Source of the DNA: Siphonodentalium dalli
Taxonomy: Eukaryota; Mollusca; Scaphopoda; Gadilida; Siphonodentaliidae
DNA length: 64,000 nucleotides
Assembly (NCBI GenBank): GCA_032622095.1
Contig: CP136063.1
Location: 205,515,934 to 205,579,933 of the forward strand
Direction: 5' to 3'
Every line of letters begins with the position of its first letter. Within the stretch, counting starts at the first letter, position 1. Positions 30,901 through 39,520 of the stretch are shown here, piece after piece. A program made the translations under genes and the position numbers. The notes below the pieces were generated by a model. The model made no database searches. It was not told the origin of the DNA and worked only from the letters and a program-made list of their open reading frames with translations.

Positions 30901-33299
30901 AAACATTGGTGTAGATTACGAATAAGAAACCTGGTCTTAAATATGTCACACTGTCATTTAGAACAGAGTTGTCTGAAGCTTGCTTGACTGAACGCTTGTA
31001 TATGACACAATCTGTAAAAAGGAACTAGTCCCGCATGTTGCACAAAAAGGGACTTTAAATTTTCTCTCAGAAGAAAGCGCATATTCACTCCAATGTCGAC
31101 ATAATACGGTCGGACAGTGTTCTTTGGGATTTGAAACTGTGGTTACTGTGCCCTTTCTGTGGTCCTCGGGGCACCAACCACGCGTCTAATATTCTTTTCC
31201 ACGCAGTTTTAGTTGGTCAAAATACTGACACATCGGGTGGCTGCATCAAGTTAGTTGAACTCGGTGGAAATGCTTCGATATAGACATGTTTTCCGGCTAA
31301 TTTCTTGACTTCTAGTTATAAATGATATGCAAAAGACACGGGGCACATTGAATGGTGGAGTTATCCCCGGGTAGCGAAGATACCCCATACATTTAAGGTG
31401 TATACGAATAGCTTGTCACTATATATAAACATGAAAGGTGAGTATTATTTCTAGGCCCTTTTGAGAAAACACGTCTAAACTATATACGTGGTTTAAGTTA
31501 TATTGTTGTGTGTTAAATATGTTAATAATAGCGAAGTTCAGGTTCATGCATCTACATTTGAGCCTGAATCGTAACGCGTGTTGATATACAAGACTCGTGA
31601 AGTTCACGCTAGCATTCCAAATACACGTTCACGTTCGTTCATACTTTGTTGCGTCCGATGCGCAACAAAACTGATTTCATAAGCGGCGATTGAATTAGGG
31701 CTACATGTAACGATACACTTGATCAATATATGTACGATATGTATCACGGCACACTAAATTATATGTTCCCAAATGAATACCACCAGAATGATCAGAACCA
31801 ACATGTTTATAACTGGAGACAGAATTAATTTTTAAGTATTAAAAATTCAGTTTATAGCTTGAGTATATAGTATAACGTCAATTATTATGGACATGTAAAC
31901 TTTTGTGAACATTGCAGGTTTTCCTCTTTACACATGCCCGTCTTCAGAACTTACTTGATTTCCTCTATCGCGATACCCACGACACGATACGCGTTTGGTA
32001 ACTATAGTGTATCTTCGAGATACATTTCATTCACGTCAATATTATACGAGAATGCGTTTTACCTATACATGAGCATTTATTTTATCTTTAATAACGTCAT
32101 TATTGACCATCTGCACGATCGATGTTTATCATGCTGTTCAAATATTGTTTACGATTTGTTCGTGTGCTATGGGCTTAGATCTACAAACGTGTGGTTTATA
32201 TGGTGCAACCATGTAATTTATGCATGTGACCTTTCCCACCTGGTGCATTTCTATAATAGTAAGAGCATGCATAGTATAACACGCGTTCCAAGTTAAACCT
32301 ACACGTACGGTGGGCCTATATGTGTAATTGAATTCTCACTTATGGCTACCATGAGCATCGTTAGCTAACCGATCAATGACGCTATTACTTCATGGTCAGT
32401 ACTCTATCTATAGATGGAATTTATTTCATGAGCAAAAGTGTCCGAGACACATCGAACAACATAGGCTAAACTTACTGGAAATTTTTCATATCTCCGCTCC
32501 TCCCCATTCATAGGCCCATATATAGTGGCATATTGGGTGCGGTTTATAATTATGGCTGATCGTCTATTGCGACCAATAACCTATCCGTGAACATATAGAT
32601 TGCCACTGACTGTCGTGTTGATTTTAATATTATCTGAAAGAGCCTTGCTCAAACTGTGGATACAAACATCGCCACCGGCACATTTGGTCTAGAAAACAAG
32701 CTGCAATTAATCTGCATAATCATATTTTATTATAACACAGTTGTTTCGGGAAGAATGGTGTTTTGAGATGGAAAAATTAACGAAAATCGCAACCATACCT
32801 TCGAGGCTTAAAAACAGAAAGTAGATGGCCAGAGTAATGGAGTAGCTATGTGTATGGTAAACAGTATGCACCACTATTGTCAATTAAAAATATCTATATA
32901 TATATCCTAATGAGAACATTTTCACATTTAATAATACCGTACAAACAGTTATACCATTGAGGAGGATTCCCGTTCGTGATTGCCCCAACTCCATGCGGTA
33001 ATGGCGAACACTGCCAAATATTTAAATGAGCCACAAAACTGTTATTAAGCAGAAGTAAACACATTATAATTTGTCGACAGACGCACTTTGCATAGACCTG
33101 TGTCTTGCTACATTTTCACATCTCGTCCATTTCTTTCAGACCCCTGAAAAGAAAGGTTTTAGGGATTACCCCACTCTCACCTATATACCGCGGCGAATTA
33201 AGAAGTCAATTGTATGTTTAGGGCGTACAATACAAATAGGGCCTATCATTTTCGGGATCAGAGTGGAAATAAGGAACTGATGTGATCATTTTCTGAGTC
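30901..33299. other. Intergenic DNA without recognised gene
   Basis: Mostly AT-rich single-copy-looking sequence. A short hairpin at about 31648-31669 (TTTGTTGCG...CGCAACAAA) is the only structure noted. Open frames do not resemble known proteins. Confidence 0.35.
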
Positions 33300-33307
33300 A
33301 TCCCGTG

Positions 33308-34074
33308 GGGTCCGTGACTACCCGCCCCCGAGACAACCCGCCCCCTTCACTCTGAGACAACCCGCCCCCGGACAACCCGCCCCCCAAAACCAATTAGCGG
33401 TAATCAGTGGCTAATTAGGAGGGCTGAGGGGATTTTTATTTGATATTTAACAACATGGACAACAATAAATACACATGTAATATAATATATCTTATGAACA
33501 CAAAAATGCATCAACGATAATATGTTTATTTATTACGAAGTTTAATGAACGAAATTTAAAAACGGAATGAATGAATATGAACGAAGATTAAAAATAAGTT
33601 TAACAAACGAACAATGATTAATTTGGGGCTGACGGATGAAGTTGTGCAATGGACCCTTCTGACCATAAGTATGCCGTCTCAAGGACGACGGTTGATGTGT
33701 GTCTCTTCACGGCTTGCGTCCAATGGAAGCAGCATCTGTATCTGGAAATATATACTTCTTTCACAGCTTTCCACTGTGATAATGAACCATTTGCATCAAT
33801 TGTTTGTTTTGAAAGCACCCCTTTTAATTAGTCTTCACTTACCCTATGTGCCGTTCAGTTGTCAAAACATCGTGTCATTCTTTATCCCAGTCCAGGCATT
33901 GACATAATTAATGAATAAACACATGTTTTGTTGATCAAAATCTGTAATAATATATCATAAAAGAATATAATCACTCTTAAAAATTTCGGGACAACCCGCC
34001 CTCATTTATCGGGACAACCCGCCCCCAAAATAGCATAGGGGCGGGTTGTCTCGGGGGCGGGTAGTCCCGTTCCC
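33308..34074. mobile_element. hAT-like MITE with GC-rich termini and 8-bp TSD
   Basis: Both ends carry inverted GACTACCCGCCCCC and GAGACAACCCGCCCC blocks: 33317-33400 on one side, 33985-34065 inverted on the other. The motif GACAACCCGCCC repeats several times at each end. The 8-bp ATCCCGTG occurs at 33300-33307 and again at 34075-34082, a perfect target-site duplication of hAT length. The centre (33420-33980) is AT-rich and encodes nothing recognisable. Non-autonomous. Confidence 0.85.
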
Positions 34075-34340
34075 ATCCCGTGTCTTGGGTCGGAAAAAAA
34101 TATCGCACAAGTTTGTCGACGGCCATCTTGGACATCATCTCGCAGATGAATTCCTTTCCAACGGCTACAAAACACACTGGAATTATGAAATTTATTTTCA
34201 GCACTGAATATTCTGCCGAAAATTTCATTGCACTTGTTTTTTATCATGGATAGTTGCATAGATTATCGTCGCTCAGCTGTTTCTTTTTAAGCAGTCTTAA
34301 ATCTATCCAGTTCCTTGTCCGCATTTTTAATTTTTCCAAA

Positions 34341-34383
34341 ATGGAAACGAGTCGAGAAAAGGAACATTTATTGGCTTTAAAAG
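34341..34383 (+). other. Possible first coding exon
   Basis: ATGGAAACGAGTCGAG (in an AAAATGG context) opens a frame of 14 codons, METSREKEHLLALK, ending at a good splice-donor-like AAAAG|GTACGT (GT at 34384). A CGGCCATCTTGG motif of the kind found near metazoan transcription starts lies about 220 bases upstream. No downstream exon was identified, and a minus-strand LINE follows. Chance is possible. Confidence 0.25.
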
Positions 34384-34958
34384 GTACGTTGACGTGTAAA
34401 TTGTTGCATACTAAATGAAAATTTATAGATCCAGATATATTACTCGCAAGAACCGCATATTAGGTTTTTTTTATTTGCTGATGTTGATTATTTTTCGTAG
34501 ATGGAAAATCATGTTTCCAAAATCCGTGTCAAACACTGTCAAATTCTGTCACAGTAACAGTTATGTAGTAGTACGTGTACGTCTTTGACAATTTATCAGT
34601 TATCTGTATGGGGCACCCATATAGTGCATTATAAGTAGTTTATATAATTGGCGATAACGGCACCATTTACAATTAATACTGCATTCCATTACGGGGCTTA
34701 TATTTCAACGCAAATCTGCGATTGAAAGCATAAATATTTGCGCAACAAAAATCACGAGAAAATAACTTCCAACTGAATCCAAGTCAAGTGGATTCGTGCT
34801 GTATATACACTAAGAGTAAGATTTGCGTCATATCAACAAATGGTGAACTGTTTTAATCGACTGAGCTTCCAGGTAGCACTTGGAAAATGAAAAATGGGTC
34901 ACTAGTTTGATATGTCAACGAAGGTGTTGTTTTTTCAAGAGTTATCTATACCGGAAAC

Positions 34959-35065
34959 GCATTAACCTATGACATAACCGGCTGCACCTTTCCTCACAAA
35001 TTTTTTTTAACTGAAAATAAAACATGCACGGAAAGGTGCAGACAGTTATCTCAAAGGTTAGCGTT
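34959..35065. repeat. Imperfect inverted repeat abutting the LINE 3' end
   Basis: GCTGCACCTTTCC (about 34981-34993) pairs with GGAAAGGTGCAG (about 35029-35041), and the arms extend outward to ACGCATTAACCTATGA / CTCAAAGGTTAGCGT. The loop is AT-rich. The CR1-like LINE begins immediately to the right, so the LINE may have inserted at the edge of this hairpin. Confidence 0.6.
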
Positions 35066-35133
35066 CTGTATCTGTATCTGTAGTGTTACGTCGTAGGAAC
35101 CAGTTCTGGCGTGTTACGACGGGTGTGGAGGCG

Positions 35134-36888
35134 CTATATGTTTTCCTGTAGATACTCCTGGAATGATGTTGTAGAGTCCAGGCTATCTAAGAATTTCCCG
35201 TCCAGCTGGTTCCAATCGATCTTTGCTCTAATAAACACTGAATGTTTGTATTCTTCCGTGTTTATTGTTTGCGGGAGTTCGAAGCATCTTTCGTGGTTTC
35301 GTATGAGATGCTGAGGGAATTTGGATGTTTCGTATCCCTCCAGGTGTTTGTTTTTCTTACGAACTCGTTTTAGAGAGTAGTTTGCATACTTTTGTGGGGG
35401 AATGGCTGGGAAGGCCCCGTCCACTACTTTGTGCAAGAATGTCAACCTGTTGGTTTTCCTCCTGGTCTCGAGTGGTTGGAATTTTAGGTCAATTAGCATG
35501 TTTGTGACCGCACCCTCAAATCTCCTTCTATAGTCTTTTTTTATGAAACGAGCTGCTCTTCTTTGGATTTTCTCAAGTTTATCGATGTTTCGTTTTTCGT
35601 ATGGGTCCCATATTATATCTGCATATTCCATACTTGATCTTACTAGCGATATGTAGCTTAGCTTGCGTAGGTCTTCTGAGCAGTGCTTAAGGTTTCGTTG
35701 GAGGAAGCTAAGGGTGTATGATGCTTTCCTCGAGATGTTGTTGATCTGGGAACTCCAATCCATGTTATTTGTGAGTGTCACTCCGAGGTACGGATGTTCG
35801 TTGACCTCTGCGAGTACCTCGTTGTTTAGTGTGTAGTAGTAATTGGATTTTTTCTTGATTGATAGGATATGGCATTTCTTGGTGTTAAACTTCATCCCCC
35901 AGGTGTTGGCCCAATCGTTCAGTGTGTTTAAATCTTTCTGCATTTTGAGGTGATCCTTAAACGATGATATTTCTTGGTATAATAGGCAGTCGTCTGCAAA
36001 GAGGCGGATTTTAGAGGCGATGTCATTTGGTAGGTCGTTGATATGACATAGGAATAGCAACGGGCCCAGCACTGTTCCTTGGGGTACTCCAGATTCTACA
36101 TGTACCTCCTCTGATTGTTTCCCGTCGATTACTACCTTCATTTTCCGATTTTGTAGGAAGGAGCTCATCCAGTTGTGCAGCTGGCCTCTGATGCCATAAT
36201 GTTGCAGTTTGTGAAGCAATTTACGGTGAGGCACCGTATCAAATGCCTTAGAAAAGTCCAGGATGGCAACATCAACTTGTTTGCCGTTGTCGAATGACTG
36301 TAATATGTCATCAGTTGTTACTGCTAGTTGAGTTACGCAAGAGTACTTTGACCGGAAACCATGGTTGAGTGAAGTTAGGATTTTGTGTTCTTCTAGGTGA
36401 TTAATGATGTGGCTGTATATGATATGTTCTAGCAGCTTGCACGGAACGGAGGTCAGCGAGACGGGGCGGTAGTTCTCAGCATTATGTTTGTCACCTTTCT
36501 TATATATGCTGGATATGTTGGCTGATCTCCAATCCAGAGGTAGTGTGCCTGTCTTCAATGAGCGGTTGAATATTTTCGTTAGTGGATTTGCCAGCTCTGT
36601 TGCACATTCTTTGAGAACTAGGTTTTCAGGGCCTGGTGCTTTGTGTGTTTTAACCTGTTTCAATAATCTCTCTACCCCTTCTTTGTCGATGGTTAATTCT
36701 TCTATGTCATCCGTGGGTTTGGTGTTCATTGTTGGCATTTCTTCTCCTGGTGGTTCGTGCGTGAAGACTGATCTGAATTGTTGTAATAGGATGTTGGTTT
36801 CCCTTCTGAGCTGGTTTCTAATTTCCCCTTTATCTTCAGTGGAGCGACGCCAATTGAGTCGTTCTTTTTTGACTTGACGTAGCTCCAA
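35134..36888 (-). CDS. LINE ORF2, C-terminal part: reverse transcriptase
   Basis: A 584-codon frame; its first codon is not a genuine start because the frame continues ORF2 after a frameshift. It contains KAPGPENLVLKECA, NYRPVSLTSVPCKLLEHI, LNHGFRSKYSC, ILDFSKAFDTVPH (motif A), SGVPQGTVLGPLLFL (motif B), LFADDCLLYQ (motif C, the FADD active site), HPYLGVTLTNNMDW and MEYADIIWDP. The C-terminal part (LEKIQRRAARFI...) is as in jockey/CR1-type pols; no Cys/His motif is seen. It would synthesise cDNA at a nicked target site. Apart from the upstream frameshift it is open to a normal-looking C terminus. Confidence 0.88.
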   Translation of the reverse strand: MELRQVKKERLNWRRSTEDKGEIRNQLRRETNILLQQFRSVFTHEPPGEEMPTMNTKPTDDIEELTIDKEGVERLLKQVKTHKAPGPENLVLKECATELANPLTKIFNRSLKTGTLPLDWRSANISSIYKKGDKHNAENYRPVSLTSVPCKLLEHIIYSHIINHLEEHKILTSLNHGFRSKYSCVTQLAVTTDDILQSFDNGKQVDVAILDFSKAFDTVPHRKLLHKLQHYGIRGQLHNWMSSFLQNRKMKVVIDGKQSEEVHVESGVPQGTVLGPLLFLCHINDLPNDIASKIRLFADDCLLYQEISSFKDHLKMQKDLNTLNDWANTWGMKFNTKKCHILSIKKKSNYYYTLNNEVLAEVNEHPYLGVTLTNNMDWSSQINNISRKASYTLSFLQRNLKHCSEDLRKLSYISLVRSSMEYADIIWDPYEKRNIDKLEKIQRRAARFIKKDYRRRFEGAVTNMLIDLKFQPLETRRKTNRLTFLHKVVDGAFPAIPPQKYANYSLKRVRKKNKHLEGYETSKFPQHLIRNHERCFELPQTINTEEYKHSVFIRAKIDWNQLDGKFLDSLDSTTSFQEYLQENI

Positions 36889-38636
36889 AATGGTTTGCTG
36901 TTATTGTTGGTTAAGCCTTCAGTGATGTTTTTGTTTATGTGTCTCCACTCTTCGTGTCTAATCAACTTTTTGCATTCTCTTTGTATTAGTTTATAGTTGT
37001 CCCATTTGCCGGTCTTTTTGGCCCGGATATACAGTCGTTGTTTCTTCCTCAACATTCGCTTAACTCGATGGTTGATCCATGGTGCACTCCGATTTTTCCT
37101 GATCATTTTAGATGGAACATTTTTGTCAACAGTGTTGTGGATGGCTTCTTTGAGTGTTTCTATATCTGCGTCATTTTGTGATTCGGTGATGATGGTGTTG
37201 TTCATCTGTTTGAGATCAGATTTTATGGCTCCCCAATTTGCTCTATTGAAGCTGTAGGATTTTCTCGGTATTGATGGCTGGTATTGCGGTTTGATCTCCA
37301 TGTCTGTGACCACAATGTTATGGTCCGAGATGCCTGGTATTGTGTCGTCGGTCTTCACTAGTGATGGAGTTGAAACAAATACAAGATCAAGGTTGTTATT
37401 CTCTCGTGTTGGTTTCATTTGCAATTGGGAGAGATGCTGATCTGGTGAATTTGTGATGTTGACGAGCTGCTGTTGAACTTCTGTATCGTTGGCATTACAA
37501 TTGACCGTAAGTGTTTCCCAGTTGATAGAGGGGCAGTTGAAATCACCGGTCAATAGGATATTCTTGCTCTTGGGGATCTTTTTCAGTGACTCTTCTAGTT
37601 GTTTGATGTCATTTAGGTTTCTGTGTGGCATGTAGAAATTCCCTATCAGCATGTCTTTCCGTTGGTGCATTTTTATTTTGACCCACTCCAGTTCGCAGTC
37701 TGTGATGTAATCAACCATTTCTATCGATGTGATGTCATTTCGAACCATTATGAACACTCCGCCGCCTTTTGTACTTCTGTCATTTCTGTAGATCTCATAT
37801 CCAGATGGAAAGACTTCACTTGATTTGATGGTGTTTGGCTGTTTCTGGCCGGGTCTTATTCCGCGTAGCCAAGATTCGGTTCCACAGATGATATCTGGTT
37901 TTGTGTATGTTAGTACCGGTACTGCGCATAGTTCTGATCTTTTGTCATATACACTTCTACAGTTGATGGTCAATATTCTGAGATTTTCTTTTTCTTGGAT
38001 GTTGAAGACGTTTGAATTATTTAGGCTGGTGTTTGAAGCTTCTCTTCTTCTTGATTTATTAGCAGAGTAGCTTGAGTTGGTTGTATTTGGACTGCTTGCT
38101 TTCAGTGGGCTAAATGACGTGCTGTTCAGTGATGATCCAATGGAGATGTAATCTTCTGACAATGGTTCGTAGTAATTTGAGCCGGACAACTCATAGCTAT
38201 GAAATGTAAATGATGAGATGTTCGCTGTGTTGCATTTACAACAAAGCCATGTGATGTGTGGTTTAGTTATCCGTGAGTAGTTGGTCAGTGACATTTCTAG
38301 GCATTCTTTATGATACCAAAGGCTGCATTCATCACAGCATACACCGCTAGTGCTCCAGGTGACTGGGATTTCACAGAAGCCACATGGATAGAGGTCTTGT
38401 GGTTTCGTGGGTGGTCCCGGATGTGGGTGGACGTCTCCAGACATTAACAGGAGGAGGAGTATGATGTTTGTCAGTCTTCTGCTTTTGATAGGGAGGCTGA
38501 TTGGTCTCCGACCTGTGTATGACATGTTGGACTGCAACATATTGTGTGTTAGTTGCTGACTGTACCATGACTTTGATGATAGAATGGCATTGGCAAAGAT
38601 GAAGGGGAGAATGAGGTATGGCACAAACTGGAACAT
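36726..38636 (-). CDS. LINE ORF2, N-terminal part: PHD finger and AP endonuclease
   Basis: A 636-codon frame starting at ATG (38636). Residues 1-21 are hydrophobic and signal-like. Residues 57-75 are a Leu-rich run ending GDVHPHPGP, which resembles a degenerate 2A peptide. Residues 85-135 form a PHD finger (C85, C88, C101, C104, H109, C112 and the final C-x2-C near 132-135). Residues about 218-480 form the AP-type endonuclease: LRILTINCRS, TESWL, GGGVFI, LLTGDFNCPSINW and GISDHNIVV. A linker with SKPFWSYVKSKK follows. Homology to the family ends near codon 595; RT continues in a different frame, so the last 40 residues are probably out of frame. Confidence 0.88.
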   Translation of the reverse strand: MFQFVPYLILPFIFANAILSSKSWYSQQLTHNMLQSNMSYTGRRPISLPIKSRRLTNIILLLLLMSGDVHPHPGPPTKPQDLYPCGFCEIPVTWSTSGVCCDECSLWYHKECLEMSLTNYSRITKPHITWLCCKCNTANISSFTFHSYELSGSNYYEPLSEDYISIGSSLNSTSFSPLKASSPNTTNSSYSANKSRRREASNTSLNNSNVFNIQEKENLRILTINCRSVYDKRSELCAVPVLTYTKPDIICGTESWLRGIRPGQKQPNTIKSSEVFPSGYEIYRNDRSTKGGGVFIMVRNDITSIEMVDYITDCELEWVKIKMHQRKDMLIGNFYMPHRNLNDIKQLEESLKKIPKSKNILLTGDFNCPSINWETLTVNCNANDTEVQQQLVNITNSPDQHLSQLQMKPTRENNNLDLVFVSTPSLVKTDDTIPGISDHNIVVTDMEIKPQYQPSIPRKSYSFNRANWGAIKSDLKQMNNTIITESQNDADIETLKEAIHNTVDKNVPSKMIRKNRSAPWINHRVKRMLRKKQRLYIRAKKTGKWDNYKLIQRECKKLIRHEEWRHINKNITEGLTNNNSKPFWSYVKSKKNDSIGVAPLKIKGKLETSSEGKPTSYYNNSDQSSRTNHQEKKCQQ

Positions 38637-38701
38637 TGTAGCAAGGATAGCGCAGAAAAACCCGCACTGACTTGCACAATATTCAGTCCCTGTCGCGTCT
38701 T

Positions 38702-39466
38702 CTATTTCCCCTCCCAGCAGTCTGTCTTCATTTGTTTGGTGATCTTCTTAAGCCAGTATTTTGCTAGGGTATTGTTCGGGTGGATACCATCGGTATACAA
38801 GTTGAAATTGTAATAACTCCTGTGCAGTTGGGAGTTCTTCTTTTTCACAATTGAATGCCTCTTTAAGTCACTGGTGAACTCCGGGGAGTGTGTTTGGCCA
38901 CTCAGATTTAGTTCTCTTATTTTCCCGTTTAGATAGTGGATCTGCTCAACCAGTTTTTTGTCTTGTTCTTCAAATTCTGAAGGGTTTTTGTGGTGTCTGC
39001 TTTTGTTGAATGAAGTGATGGAGTAGACAGGCACTTCTAGTATCGTCACTTGATTTCCTCTGCGTCTTTTGGTGGTGCACGCTATTTCATCAAGTTTTCT
39101 TATTACTCTGTCGGCTGCGGAGTTGTCGTGCGAGGTAAGAGAGATGTATTTACCATTAATTGTTGTTAGGTCGCAAGTCCCGAGCCATACATAGAGCCAT
39201 ATCTGTCGTTCAGTTGTTTCTTTGTCAGGCTTAGCTAGCCGGCGAATGTTGTTTTTTATCCAGGAAGTTGTATTTCCTGTTCTTCTCCCCTTTTCACATT
39301 CCCATGTGATTGACTTTTGTACCTTTGTTAGTTCGTCCCTGCACGGCAATTCTTTCTTCAGGTATCTGCCCTTGCTGTCAGATAGCAATACTGGTGTGTA
39401 TAGTTGTGAACCTTTGGGTGGTTCCGTTTCCCCTCCAATGTATTTACGAAGTTTACCAAGTGACAT
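38702..39466 (-). CDS. LINE ORF1, SGNH-esterase-like
   Basis: 254 codons from an ATG. VLLSDSKGRYL (residues 26-36, candidate nucleophile Ser31), WLGTCDLT (the GxND-like block, about residues 93-98) and YTDGIHPN (Asp226, His229) lie in the order and spacing of block I, block III and block V of SGNH hydrolases. CR1/L2-clade LINEs are known to carry ORF1 proteins with such esterase domains. Block I is atypical (SDSK in place of GDS). The lysine-rich composition would suit RNA binding. It ends 66 bases before the ORF2 ATG. No RRM or zinc knuckle is visible. Confidence 0.7.
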   Translation of the reverse strand: MSLGKLRKYIGGETEPPKGSQLYTPVLLSDSKGRYLKKELPCRDELTKVQKSITWECEKGRRTGNTTSWIKNNIRRLAKPDKETTERQIWLYVWLGTCDLTTINGKYISLTSHDNSAADRVIRKLDEIACTTKRRRGNQVTILEVPVYSITSFNKSRHHKNPSEFEEQDKKLVEQIHYLNGKIRELNLSGQTHSPEFTSDLKRHSIVKKKNSQLHRSYYNFNLYTDGIHPNNTLAKYWLKKITKQMKTDCWEGK

Positions 39467-39520
39467 CGGTGGAAAAACAAACTTGACAAAGTAGTGGAAT
39501 TTTTTTTACCTTCACCGGTC

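Larger units (their letters stand above)
35064..39520 (-). mobile_element. Nearly full-length CR1-like LINE, minus strand
   Basis: About 4.4 kb with ORF1 (38702-39466), then ORF2 in two overlapping frames (38636 down to 35134), a short 3' UTR of about 70 bases, and a terminal ACAGAT hexamer repeated three times (about 35066-35085). CR1/L2-type elements often end in short tandem repeats in place of poly-A. The ORF2 layout (PHD, AP endonuclease, RT with FADD) and the esterase-like ORF1 support the CR1/L2 group. One frameshift near 36850 is the only obvious defect. The exact 5' end is uncertain. Confidence 0.85.

Noticed and set aside
31934-32296. Open frame of 120 codons
   Set aside because: No recognisable motif, hydrophobic low-complexity composition, AT-rich context without gene signals.
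35134-38636. Host gene encoding PHD finger plus endonuclease
   Set aside because: The PHD finger is part of LINE ORF2, directly followed by AP endonuclease and RT.
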